NCBI RefSeq assembly: GCF_002575655.3
Contig: NC_053039.3
Coordinates: 375,325,633-375,389,632 of the forward strand
DNA: 64,000 nt
Origin: Aegilops tauschii subsp. strangulata
Taxonomy: Eukaryota > Streptophyta > Magnoliopsida > Poales > Poaceae
Direction: 5' to 3'
The position numbers and the translations under genes are program-made. Shown in pieces: positions 47,273-58,985 of this stretch. The notes under the pieces were generated by a model. The model saw nothing but the letters and a program-made list of their open reading frames with translations. It ran no database searches and had not been told where the DNA came from. Numbering within the stretch: position 1 is the first letter of the stretch; every line of letters starts with the position of its first letter.

Positions 47273-48525
47273 GCAAGCCCCCCCCCCTTGATCACCAGAT
47301 ATCGCCTATTCTTCTCTATACTGCTTGCATTAGAGTAGTGTAGCATGTTACTGCTTTCCGTTTATCCTATCCTGATGCATAGTCTGTCCTTGCTTCTACT
47401 GTTGTTACCTTTACCTGCAATCCTACATGCTTAGTATAGGATGCTAGTTTTCCATCAGTGGCCCTACATTCTTGTCCGTCTGCTGTGCTATACTATCGGG
47501 CCGTGATCACTTGGGCGGTGATCACGGGTATATATTTATATACTATATACATGACACATGTGGTGACTAAAGTCGGGTCGGCTCGTAGGAGTACCCGCAA
47601 GTGGATCTTTGTGGCGGAGCGACAGGGCAGGTTGAGACCACCTAGGCGAGAGGTGGGCCTGGCCCTGGACGGCGTCCGCGGTTACTTCGACATAACACGC
47701 TTAACGAGTTCTTGGTATTTGATCTGAGTCTGGCCATTTGGTCTATACGCACTAACCAGATACGCGGGAACAGTTATGGGCACTCGACGTCGTGGTATCA
47801 GCCGAAGCCTTCATGACGTCAGCGACTGAGTGGCGCGCGCCGGATTGGACTGGAACGCCCCTAGGCTAGGTCTGCTTCCGGCCGCGTTCGCAACGTGCAG
47901 GTGTGCAATGGGCGATGGGCCCAGACCCTTGCGCCATAGGATTTAGACCGGCGTGCTGACCTCTCTGTTGTGCCTAGGTGGGGCTGCGACGTGTTGATCT
48001 TCCGAGGCCGGGCATGACCCAGAAAAGTGTGTCTAGCCAAATGGGATCGAGCGTGTTGGGTTATGTGGTGCACCCCTGCAGGGAAGTTTATCTATTCGAA
48101 TAGCCGTGTCCCTCGGTAAAAGGACGACCCGGAGTTGTACCTTGACCTTATGACAACTAGAACCGGATACTTAATAAAATACACCCTTCCAAGTGCCAGA
48201 TACAACCCGGTGATCGCTCTCTAACAGGGCGACGAGGAGGGGATCGCCGGGTAGGATTATGCTATGCGATGCTACTTGGAGGACTTCAATCTACCCTCTT
48301 CTACATGCTGCAAGATGGAGATGGCCAGAAGCGTAGTCTTCGACATGACTAGCTATCCCCCTCTTATTCTGGCATTCTGCAGTTCAGTCCATTGATATGG
48401 CCCTTTACACATATATCCATGCATACGTAGTGTAGCTCCTTGCTTGCGAGTACTTTGGATGAGTACTCACAGTTGCTTTTCTCCCTCTTTTCCCCCTTTC
48501 CTTTCTATCTGGTTGTCGCAACCAG

Positions 48526-48626
48526 ATGCTGGAGCCCAGGAGCCAGACGCCACCGTCGACGACGACTCCTACTACACCGGAGGTGCCTACTACTACGTGC
48601 AGCCCGCTGACGACGACCAGGAGTAG
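48526..48626 (+). other. Cryptic last exon B inside solo LTR
   Basis: After a CAACCAG acceptor, 101 nt continue the frame of exon A as Asp-Ala-Gly-Ala-Gln and end in an acidic Tyr-rich tail (DDDSYYTGGAYYYV, then PADDDQE) and TAG at 48624. The stop is 299 bp before the LTR end. Together the exons would give about 58 very acidic residues. Confidence 0.45.
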
Positions 48627-49469
48627 TTTAGGAGGATCCCAGGCAGGAGGCCTGCGCCTCTTTCGATCTGTATCCCAGTTTGTGCTAGTCTTCTTAAGGC
48701 AAACTTGTTTAACTTATGTCTGTACTCAGATATTGTTGCTTCCGCTGACTCGTCTATGATCGAGCACTTGTATTCGAGCCCTCGAGGCCCCTGGCTTGTA
48801 TTATGATGCTTGCATGACTTATTTATGTTGTAGAGTTGTGTTGTGATATCTTCCCGTGAGTCCCTGATCTTGATCGTACACATTTGCGTGCATGATTAGT
48901 GTACGGTCAAATCGGGGGCGTCACAATAGTGATGTGCATTACCGAGAGGGCCCAGAGATACCTCTCCGATAATCGGGGTGACAAATCCTAATCTCGATCT
49001 ATGCCAACTCAACAAGTACCACCGGAGACACCTGTAGAGCACCTTTATAATCACCCAGTTACGTTGTGACATTTGGTAGCACACAAAGTGTTCCTCCGGT
49101 ATTCGGGAGTTGCATAATCTCATAGTCATAGGAACATGTATAAGTCATGAAGAAAGCAATAGCAATATACTAAAGGATCAAGTGCTAAGCTAACAGAATG
49201 GGTCAAGTCAATCACATCATTCTCTAATGATGTGATCCCGTTAATCAAATGACAACTCATGTCTATGCTTAGGAAACTTAACCATCGTTGATTCAACGAG
49301 CTAGTCAAGTAGAGGCATACTAGTGACACTCTGTTTGTCTATGTATTCACACATGTACCAAGTTTCCGGTTAATACAATTCTAGCATGAATAATAAACAT
49401 TTATCATGATATAAGGAAATATAAATAACAACTTTATTATTGCCTTTAGGGCATATTTCCTTCACTTCT

Positions 49470-50579
49470 TCCTCAGCATGCTAGCTCTCATATGAAAAAC
49501 CTCGTATTCTTGTCACCCGCCGCTAGCCACTCTATGCGTGACCGTTGCCTCCACATGATCTCCTCCTGATGATATAATTCAACGAGTCTCTCATTAATTT
49601 TCAACTCAGCATGCGTCGGCTCCACCCTGGTTGGCTTCCCTCTCAAGCGGTGCAGCTCAGAGCAAAGGTGTTTTATCTCCTTTCGAACGCATCCAAACGT
49701 CTCCCTGTTCCATCGACCCAAGCTGCTTGATATTGCTTTTAGTTTCTCCCTGAGTCCCTCCATAGTTAATGAAACTTGCCCCTGGCTCCATTGTTGGGTG
49801 ATAGTGTCACGCCAAGACTCGTGTGACTCCCACATAACCTCGTATCTGAAAGGAGGTTTTGCCGGCGGACGCCCCTGCTCGCCTTTCAGGCTGAATAGAA
49901 TCGGGCAGTGGTCGGAGCCGGCTGCTGTTAAGTGTTTTAGGTTTGCCTCCGGGTACTGTGCAGTAAGCTCGGCCGACACCAGGGCCCGATCCAGCCTAAC
50001 CCTTGTATAGCTTCCACCGGTCACTCTTTTCTCAAAAGTCCAGAAATTGCCCTCATAGCCCAAATCCATCAACATGCAAACATCAACAACTTCACGAAAA
50101 CCCTGAATTTGAGCATTGCTTCGCTCTCCTATACCTTCTTGCTCCTCTGGACGTAGCACTTCATTAAAGTCGCCCATGCAAACCCATGGAAACTCACTCA
50201 AACTTGCTATTCCCTTCATGGTGTCCCATGTCTGGTGCCTCAAATGTGTGCGTGCCTCCCCATAGAAACAAGATGCGCGCCACTTCTCATGACCTGGTTC
50301 ATCTATAGAGCAGTCAATATGATACACCGAGTACCCCGAAATCTCAACTTTTATTGGATTGTTCCAGAAAATACCAAGGCCTCCACTCCGGCCCTGACTA
50401 CTAACAGCAAAAGAATTATCAAAACCAAGAGTACTTGCTAAATTTTCTACCCGAACTCTATCTAGCTGAGTTTCGACAATACAAAGCAGGGTAGGGACAA
50501 ACTTCTTCGCTAGTTCACGTAGTTCTCGGACTGTCGCGGCTTTGCCCGCACCACGGCAGTTCCAGCTCAAGATACTCAT
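49470..50579 (-). pseudogene. LINE ORF2 endonuclease part, truncated by insertion
   Basis: The frame starts at 50579 with MSILSWNCRGAGK, the usual start of plant LINE ORF2, and has the apurinic/apyrimidinic endonuclease motifs VETQL, GDFNEV and SDHCPI in order. It runs to 49488 (KNTRFFI), where loss of one base before ATATGAG shifts the frame (FFHMRAS expected), and then meets the solo LTR. The domain nicked target DNA to prime reverse transcription. The endonuclease residues look intact, but the rest of ORF2 is displaced 5.4 kb away and broken. Confidence 0.85.
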
Positions 50580-51689
50580 TGTGCCCGGCTGTACTCCTCT
50601 CGGGAGTCCGCCGATGTTGCTTCTGCGTCGTTGCCTAATCTCTTGATACTACTCTGGAGTTGGTTCCCCTTGTCATCCACTGTCTCCATCCGGGCACACT
50701 TAGGGTCCTGCTTCGGGGGCGGGCTCAGTGGGACCTGTGGTGAAGGGAGGGCAAGAATCTCACCTCCCTTAGGTTTAGACTTGTATCTGCCCTGTATGCT
50801 GGCTATTGCATCTGAAACTTGTGTGCGTTTTCTATTTCCCTCCGCATCGACCACCGGTTCATCCGCATCAGAACTGTTCCGGGCCTGCTGTCCCCTTTCA
50901 TTGGCTTTATCCTTGCTGCCGTTCCTTGCTCCGCCAGGTCCTGGTCTCGCGCCCCTGAACCAAGCTGCCTTCAGGTTCTTGAAAACCAACGCCGACGACG
51001 GGTGCACACCGTCTCCGTGTTCCTTATACAAATGGCCAAGCCTCTCGCAAACTGCACACCAGTTCGGAAGACGCTCGTATTTCACACGGAAAATCATCCT
51101 TCTATCGCCCACCTTGAGTGACACGACATTCTTCAACGGCTTACTCACATCAATCTTGACCTGGACCCTGTAAAAATTGCCTTGAAAGTCATGCGAGGCT
51201 GGTTCGGCATAGATGAATTCCCCTAGCTTCGAGGCCAGCGATGGGATCTGGGATACGTAGCCCTCTGTGAAGTCGTGTATCTGAGCCCATATTGCCAACC
51301 TGTCAAGCTTGATCGAAGACGGCTTTGAGAAACCATCATACGGTGCCAGAACCACTGCATCCCCTCGAAGCACCCATGGACCGTCCCCCATTACTCGCTC
51401 CCAGTCCCCCAAGCATGCGAATTGGAGGGTGTACAGATTATCCTCTAGAGGGCGGATGTTTGACTCTCTGCGCAAGGTTCCAGGCTGCACGCATGTTTTT
51501 ATAGAACCAAAACTGACTATACTGCTTCTCAGTATTTACCCTGGCCACCACCATCCAGCGGGTCGCTTCGGGCAGCACGGATCGCTAATCCACCACCACA
51601 TCATCCATATCTTCCTCAGAGAGACCCAACTCCTTCATCATCGCTGCCAGATCGTCCTGATCGCCTGATCCAGAAGCTTCAGTCGCCAT
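50576..51689 (-). pseudogene. LINE ORF1 (gag-like, DUF4283/zinc knuckle), broken
   Basis: ATG at 51689 opens with an acidic N-terminus (DDLAAMMKELGLSEEDMDD), soon hits a stop at about 51585, and the frame is recovered by 51490 after another shift near 51440. The main part holds the DUF4283-like domain (LQFACLGDWERVMGDGPWVL) and a zinc-knuckle-like motif CAVCERLGHLYKEH near 51050, in which the last Cys is His. The C-terminus is low complexity. It ends TGA overlapping the ORF2 start as ATGA (50579-50576). Such ORF1 proteins bind the element RNA. The early stop and shift make this copy inactive. Confidence 0.8.
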
Positions 51690-51930
51690 CTTCTTGTTCC
51701 CTTGCCCGAAGATGAGTTCTACCGGGCTGTGACCTAACCCTAACCAACCAGTCACCGCTAGTTCGTCACCCAAAACGGGGGAGTGAAACCAGAACGTCAC
51801 ACCCGTCGTAGACGGAGAGGACTCAGCGATCCGAGGTAGGGAAAAAGGTTCTCTACGCGCGGCGAAGATCGCAGCCGAGAGGACGTGAAACCCTAACGAG
51901 AGGGAAGGTGGACACCAGCTCTGTAGTTTG

Positions 51931-53250
51931 GGACTTTGTTACAGCTTATTCCAGCGTTCCGTTTGTGGACTCACGCCCTAATTACCGGTCGCGGCCCGCG
52001 GGAGCAGGACCAAACCCAGGCACAGGCAGTAAAGTTTACCGGGAGTTGAGGGAATCGTTGGCGTAAAGCAGCCGCCCTGCCGGTCAGCTCAGCTCAGCTA
52101 ATCCTGGCCTGATCTCCACGTCGCAGCAGCCTTTTAAAGCCCTGTCAGAGATTCCCAGCCTAAGCCGATTTGTTTTTTTTTTGCGAAACCGATTTGTTAA
52201 TGACCCCGGCACCCGGCACCGCGGCGCCACGCCAGCCTGTTCCAAGCGAGGCAGCCAAAGATTTGGGGCAGCTGGGCTGGGCGCCGAATGATTGCACGGC
52301 CACCCAGCCAGCCACCTGCAACTGCAAGGCTGCACCCACCGACCAGAGAGGCAGAGCGAGGATACTCGCTGCGTTTTCTTACCGCTGAATGAATCCTCGC
52401 TGGGGCAGAATGATGGTTCCTACTTTAATCGATACGCAGAGAGTTTCTTTGTAGTTTAGCCACCCCCTTTGGATTTCTTAAAGTTAAAGAGGTGCGATTA
52501 GTGCTGCTGGTACTGGATTAGCCAGACAGCTGATGGCTCAGAGCAAAGTGTATATTCTCCGATTCGCCCCTTTTGTTAATTATTATTAAGAAGTGTGAGG
52601 CAGTTGTGGTGGTTAGAAACTTAGAATATCCGTCGCTGACTGCGAGTGTTAATAAAGAGAAAAAGCCTTCCCTCGCCAAACTCTGACGAGACATAGAAAA
52701 CAAACAAGAAATACCTGCCCAGCTGCCTCCACCAGCGATGCGATGCAACTCTTGCAAGGGAATAGCAGTGCAGAAATCTTGATAAAGTTATGAAACTGCC
52801 AACGTCAAACTAGCGTCGTACGTTGAGCGAGTCCACTCGAGACCGAGCGAGGAGGCATCATCGGTGGGTTCACAACTGAATTCCACGCCATCCCCTGGAT
52901 CGTCGTCGTCGCTAGCTCTGCTCTCGGATGGAGATCCATACCGAATCGAGCCGAAGAGACTAAACACGTATCTGACAGAACGAGTCGGAGGTCAATTCCC
53001 CGTGCCTTTTGGGTCCAACAAATCCGCTGCATTTTCTGCCTGTCAGTGCGTATCCTTTTCGCTTTCACCCCGGTCAACCACCGGGACTTTCCCAGCGGTG
53101 ACATGGATTCCACACACCGCCCACACTGACTAGTACTAGTACTGTGGAGTGACAGAAGGTAAGCGATTAATAAACAAAAAGCTCAGATGATTGACCCATG
53201 AGAGCCCAATTAGCGCCCCAGATGAGAGATGACAGCGTTTCCGCGCAGTA
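51931..53250. other. Intergenic, upstream region of SCAI-like gene
   Basis: About 1.3 kb without a supported gene. Several short frames on both strands (for example near 52805-53133) show no domain and no codon pattern. The 3' part should hold the promoter of the SCAI-like gene; a CT-rich patch lies at 53311-53352. Confidence 0.5.
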
Positions 53251-53460
53251 AATAACAGCTCACCCCGTGCTCTACTCGTCCACTGCTTTTTACCTCTTCT
53301 CGAACGAACTGCCCCTTTTATCACTCTCTTTTTCTCTCTCTCTCCCCCCACCGTCGCCATCTCACCGCGTCCTCCGCCCGTTCGCCGCCCGAATCCAAGG
53401 GACAGCGGGGAGGGAGGGACAGGCAGGCAGACAGGCAGGGAGGGGGCGAGCCCTCGCCTC

Positions 53461-53484
53461 CCCCGCCCCGCCCCGCCCCGCCCG
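53461..53484 (+). repeat. CCCCG microsatellite in 5' leader
   Basis: Four and a half copies of CCCCG lie just upstream of the start codon at 53491, in a leader that also has a GGCAG-type repeat near 53420. Confidence 0.85.
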
Positions 53485-53490
53485 CCGGCG

Positions 53491-56400
53491 ATGGCCGACG
53501 GCGAGCCCTCCGGCGCGTACAGGGAGTTCAAGGCGCTGGTGGAGGCGGCGGACCGCAAGTTCGCGCGCGCGCGCGACCTGCCGCTCTACGGCGGCGGGGA
53601 CCACCACAGCCGCAAGGCCTTCAAGGCCTACACGCGCCTCTGGCGCCTGCAGCAGGACCGCCGCCGGGACCTCGTCGCCGCGGGCCTCCGCCGCTGGGAG
53701 ATCGGCGAGGTCGCCTCGCGGATCGGCCAGCTCTACTACGCGCGCTACCTCCGCACCGCCGAGCCGCGCTCGCTCGTCGGCGCCTACGTCTTCTACGAGG
53801 CCATCTACAGCCGCGGCTACTTCGCCGCCCCCGCCCCCGCCAACGCCAACGCCTCCGCGGCCGCGGGGGGCGGCGCCAAGCACCAGGGCCTCCTGATCCG
53901 CTACAAGGAGCTGCGCTTCATCGCCCGCTTCCTCGTCGTCGCCATGCTCATGCGGCGGGCCGAGGCGGTGGACCACCTCGTCGCCCGCCTCCGCTCGCTC
54001 GTCCAGGAATCCAAGTCGGCCTATCCCGTAAGAAGCTTTTCTCCTGCGTGTGCTTTGGATTGGGGGAGCCCGAGTTGAATGACGCGTTTAGGTCTTCTTT
54101 TTGGGGGTTATTACTTTGAGAAGCAGGACATGGCTGCCCTCTTCATCATTGAACGAATGTAGTACTATGTTTCTTCTTCTTAACAACTTGGTGTTCATCA
54201 CATGTTTGCCAGAAGTTTTTGCTATTCAATCGAGTGTTTATTTTCGTGCAATTCAGTTTGAGTTACTGCGTCAATCCCCTTTGGCTGTGTGTCACTTATC
54301 CTGCTCCTCTCGTTTTTTGTTGCTTCACGCTCCTCTGCTGTTTAGTTACAGAAGAGCATAAGTATCCCTCTGTATTCATGTACAGTAGATTTGAGTATTA
54401 TGGAGGATTACTGATCATGGAAAGAGAGGGTTCGAGCGGATTCTTCTTTTCTTGTTGCTTGGTGTTTGAGTCGGTGGTGGCCTGAGCTTGTCAAGTAAAG
54501 AATGCGCACTTACCCTCAGGATTTGTAATTTTTGGATTGTGTGCGGATGAGATGATGGTTGAATTGTGCCACCTTCTCAATTTATGACAGCAATGAACCT
54601 ATTAGGGGTAGTACATAGTAGTACCAAGTAACACATCAATGAACCTATGCATAAGGAGCGAGTAATGAATATTTTATTGCTTTGCTACATGAAAGCTTTG
54701 GATTGTGCAACTTATCGTGGTGTACTTTTTTGTGTGTGTTTTATCCACTTATTTCTTTATTCATTTCAGTACACTAGGACATTTAAAGCCTGTTTTGCTT
54801 ATAATTTTATTCTTCCTTACAACATGACCTCTTCTTAGAAAACCAACTTCAAGGAATGGAAACAAGTGCTTCAAGAGCTTGACAGATTCTTGAAAGCTGA
54901 CGGAGCATACAAAGGATCTAGATCACTTAGATATGATAACTTGTTTGATTCTTATGCATCAAACCTTGCATCAATAGCAAGATTCCATTCGAAAAGAGTA
55001 CTGAAACTGAAGGAAGCTGTATTAACAAGTTACCACCGAAACGAGGTTACTCATATTACCCCTTCATAAATAAATTTTCTATTCCTCTAGTTATCACCGT
55101 TTTTGATACTATGCTGATCAGCTCCCTCACATGATGCCGTTGTATGTACCACAGGTCAAGTTCACAGAGCTAACTTTGGACACTTTCAGAATGCTACAGT
55201 CTTTAGAATGGGAGCCCACAGGGTCTTATCAGATAGCTGTTAAAGAACTTACAGAAAATGGCACTATGAGTGATCAGAGTGGACCCTCTGGTCTGATCGA
55301 TATTCACCTTTCTACAGAGATCTCTGATGGAAATCTTCCTTCAAATCCTCAAAGAGCAATCATATATCACCCTACAGTCTCTCATCTTATGGCGGTAAGC
55401 CCCTTCTCAAAATTGCTTTGTTCCCCTTTAAAATTGAAGTTTTGCATAGTCGCATATGATATTCGTGGGAAATTCCTGTGATGAAAACAGCTTTAAACAG
55501 TGCTGCATGCTGACCATTTGACAGACTTGACGCTGATAATATGGTCGATGTTTGTGATTTGGTTAGTGAAATAACACTGTGTAGACTTGTTTCTATTGTC
55601 CATAAATATCATGCATCAGTGGGTGACTCAACCATAGAAACGATATAGTATCATGTTATTTATATGAAATAAAATAAAGTTAAGATAAATTCTATTAAAC
55701 TGAGGATAAGTTAGGTAGAATCCTTTAGAAATAGTTAGTAGAATCAGAGGATTTCCTGCATTCTTGCTACAAAATGGTTGGCAGGACAGCCTCTGCTCCT
55801 CGCAATGAGCTTGATGTGGTCATACTTTCTTAGGCTGCCTTTGCACATTTTCAACGCTGGGATACATGCGTTTTGTGGTATGCTCACTAATCACTATGTT
55901 GTGTTACTGGCCGAGTAGTCACTAGAAGATATATTTAAAAGAATTCTGAGTTTAAAGTTTCACCGCATATGCCAGTGTGCATATGAGTGTATACCTTTTC
56001 TCCCTTTTACAGGAGTAGGATGAAAGTTGAATTGAATATCTGAGTTTTGAGTACATGTATTTGAAAAAGGCACGTTTACTGCCAATAATTGCCCCATAGC
56101 ACCCTTACCAATAATATTGTCTTTAGAACACATCTCCTTGTAAATAGGCATAGTGATGTTATGTTTGTTAGCAGAACTGAACATCAAATTTTGAGCACAG
56201 TCACTGCGAAATTGGCAAATTGCACATGGGGATGTTCAGACCTTACTACAAATTGGTAATAATAACTTAATAGTTCATGTGGCTAATATGTTACTAGATC
56301 TTGAGAGACCCCTTGAGTCACATGGACAGATGCAGCATAGTGTCAATCCACATTGTTCTCTTTTCTCTATTTCTGCCACCAGATTCCTTGGCGTTAAATC

Positions 56401-58985
56401 CAGTGCATGAATGGTAATTGCAGGTTCTTGCCACAATCTGCGAGGAGCTTTCTCAAGATAGCATTTTGCTAATTTATATATCAGCATCAGGTTCCTTTTG
56501 TATTTGGCATTCACTTTATGTTGCACTATTGTTTTGATTAGGTTTCCCTTCTAACTTCGAACATTATCCTTACAGGCCTTGCTGATCAGAATGCATATCA
56601 TAAGTATGCATCTAGCTCTTCATCACGCTCGAGGCCTGCTTCTGCTTTCTCAATCGATAAGCCAAATTCACATACCGGTTCAGATGATCATGTATGGCTT
56701 GGTCCTCGTGGAAATGGTGGTATGCTCCGCTTTCTCATATAACTGATGGAACTATATGCCTATGTCGCATTACAATGTTAGTTATCAATTAAGTCCACTA
56801 TTTATGGTTTGTTAGTTTGGTGGGCGACTAGATTGTGAAATAATATCTTATTTTTATGATGATGGATAGCCTGCGTTTTCTCACATCGGTTGGACTATCA
56901 TTTTTTCAGGTCCAAACAATCTTTATCCAGAAGATCTGATACCATTTACAAGATACCCACTTTTCCTTGTAATTGACAGTGAAAATAGCCATGCATTCAA
57001 GGCAGGTTTGTCAGAACTTATTCTTGGCTTGGTAGAAAAATTGTTACCATGATGCGTGAGCTTTTAGTTGTTTCTTAGCTACCAGATTATATGTATGCAT
57101 TTTTCTTTTCTTTTTAGTTCACATTATCATGGATTGTACTTATTGAATCTGAATGGTAGACATTCTCATTTGCTTCTTAAGTGGAAGCATCTCTATAGTT
57201 GGTAGTATTGTCCAGTGCGGTTCACAGATTCAATGTCTCCTTGATCTTTAAACCACTAAACAAAGATTAAGCTGGTTATGAGCCTGTTAATTAGTCATCA
57301 CTGATGATAATGGATCATGTATAACATATTGTGAGAACCAAGAAGGTTGGGCTCTAGGTGTTAATTAGTCATCACTGATGATAATGGATCATGTATAACA
57401 TATTGTGAGAACCGAGAAGGTTGGGCTCTAGGTGTAGTGAACTCAGTTCTATAGTATTATAGCAATACCTGCTTTCATACAGAAAACATCCAAACTTGCC
57501 CTTGTTATAGTAGCCTGTAAAGCCATCATGTTGATTCCTTATCTTTTTTTGCTAGTTGCTTTCCTTGCACATAGTTATATTGCATTTGATTGGTAAAATT
57601 CCCGGAATAGGTTTTCTCTATAACAACTCAGTTATCTCATGAAGTCGTATTACAGTGTATGAGGAATTCTTGTCGTAATTTGTTGAAGTGGTTCTTTGTC
57701 CATTCATTTTGTAGTAATAATGCAGAAAGAAAATTCTTGAACGAATTATCATTTGCTTGTATAATCAACAGGCCATACATAATGCAGAGAAGGGAGAGCC
57801 AGCTGCCTTACTTCTTTCTCCTAGGATTGCATCGGCCATGCCTGGTGTAGAATCAGGCAATGGAGGCCAATTTACATACTTCCTGACTGCTCCGATGCAA
57901 GCCTTCTGCCAATTAGCTGGAATAACTCCCGACATTGACAGCGTATGTTCTTCTATTTTTTGACTTGAGTATTCCTGAGATATTTGTTTCGACGGTCTGA
58001 TTTCTTTGGGCTTGGTTTCAGGATACATATGCTAATGCGGAGAATATACTTTTCTCTGCTTTGGAACAGTACGAAGAAATCCTCAGCACATCTGTTGGAT
58101 TGAACATTGTCTGGGGTCAAATTTTACCTGATCCATTTCTCAGGCGCCTGATTCTCAGGTACATTAATCCATACCTTCCATCCCCGAGTCTTTGGCAGTT
58201 CTATGTTAGTTTGGCAGTATAGCATGTAAAAGTATGTTGAAGCATGAACTGGTTATCCATATTATTTGCATGCACCCTCTTTTCACAGGAAAAAAGAGCA
58301 AGTTTGCATTTAAAATTCATCACGCTACCACTATTTTTGGTATTAAAGAGTAAATTTGCGCCGACTGCACCAAAAGTATGAAATCAGTAATTTAACATGA
58401 TCTGATATAGAGTGGCTTATCCATTTGTAGTCCTTTCTTTAAATCGCATCAGTTGCTTTCACGCTACTCTCTGCGCATCTCAGCATGCAAGTTATTTGGG
58501 CTTTAAAAATGCAGTTCTGATAGTCTAGGGAACACTAGACTATCAGCACTGCATCTTGTTTAGGTTTGTGTAGGGACTAGAGAACAGTTGCCGCGTAGGT
58601 ACTTGGTACCAGCTAAGTTCAATCCTGACCATGGTTGGCTTGCTAGATAAATTTTTGTTGCATATCTTATGTTCATTTATTTTTTTGTTTCTCAAACAAA
58701 GACTCTATTGTATCTTAGAGAACATATATTTGTCCTGCACACCAGACACTGTTGGTTCTATATGCGAAGTGTTAATATTCTTCGTTATATGTCGTCAGGT
58801 TTATTTTCTGTCGAGCAGTGTTATTCTATTTCCATCCTGAGGAGCATGGCGAACATCTACCAACCTGCTTACCCAGTCTTCCTGAGTCGGTCTCTCCAAA
58901 CGCCAAAGCCATCAAGACTCCCATCCTTCTGCTTGCAGAAAACCTTGTTGTCAGCAATCGGTTTCATTTCGGCAACAGGACATGA
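53491..58985 (+). CDS. SCAI: Protein SCAI homologue
   Basis: Nine exons join in frame: 53491-54027, 54839-55045, 55155-55394, 56424-56490, 56576-56719, 56910-57001, 57772-57942, 58022-58158, 58799-58985, giving 593 residues, close to the roughly 600 of animal SCAI. The N-terminus has the family block REFKALVEAADRKF followed by RDLPLYG, then helical sequence (IGQLYYARYL, GAYVFYEAIYSRGYF). A plant-specific Ala/Asn/Gly insert follows at about residues 112-132. Exon 6 has the conserved RYPLFLVIDSENSHAFK; exons 7-9 hold LLLSP, TAPMQAFCQL, WGQILPDPFLRRLILR and RAVLFYFHPEEH. In animals SCAI is a nuclear cofactor that restrains MRTF/SRF transcription and takes part in DNA break repair; the plant role is less clear. 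The start has good context (GCGATGGCC). All introns are GT-AG except intron 6, which needs a GC donor to keep frame. No lesion is seen, so the gene is probably functional. Intron-borne frames were ignored. Confidence 0.9.
57287..57434 (+). repeat. 74-bp tandem duplication in SCAI intron 6
   Basis: Positions 57287-57360 and 57361-57434 are the same 74 bp beginning TTAATTAGTCATCACTGATG, with one difference (CCAAG versus CCGAG). This points to a recent duplication. Confidence 0.93.

Larger units (their letters stand above)
45307..48925 (+). mobile_element. Long solo LTR (Gypsy, Tekay/Del-like) with cryptic exons
   Basis: The element starts TGTAACGCCC and ends GGGCGTCACA, and is flanked by a perfect ATAGT duplication (45302-45306 and 48926-48930). 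At 3,619 bp it lacks polyprotein, primer site or polypurine tract, so I read it as a solo LTR of a long-LTR Gypsy lineage. It contains a very GC-rich zone (45620-46560), an AT-rich zone (46560-46890) and, at 47198-48626, a two-exon reading frame. The alternative is a large non-autonomous element of unknown class, but TG...CA ends with a 5-bp duplication favour an LTR. Confidence 0.75.
44102..49464 (-). mobile_element. Angela-type solo LTR inside LINE, itself interrupted
   Basis: On minus it begins TGAAGGAAAT at 49464 and ends CCCCAACA at 44102, with perfect flanking CTTCT (44097-44101 and 49465-49469). After subtracting the nested element at 45307-48925 and its duplication, about 1.74 kb remain, the normal length for this LTR. 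A TATATAAAG-type box (minus CCTTTATATA) lies near 44529-44538. The family is the same as at 15792-19231. Confidence 0.92.
49470..51930 (-). mobile_element. LINE, 5' half (minus strand)
   Basis: This is the upstream half of the same LINE as 41130-44101: a short leader (about 51930-51690), ORF1 and the endonuclease part of ORF2. The reading breaks at 49470 in the middle of ORF2, precisely where the solo LTR inserted, and resumes at 44101. Confidence 0.88.

Noticed and set aside
52805..53133. Overlapping plus and minus frames upstream of SCAI
   Set aside because: Short, no domain, and most likely promoter sequence.
53267..53976. Alternative plus frame and a minus frame over SCAI exon 1
   Set aside because: Shadows of the GC-rich SCAI exon, whose own frame has family motifs.
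54101..54485. Frames of 86-88 codons after SCAI exon 1
   Set aside because: They lie in intron 1, are T-rich and have no similarity to SCAI; the gene joins cleanly across them.
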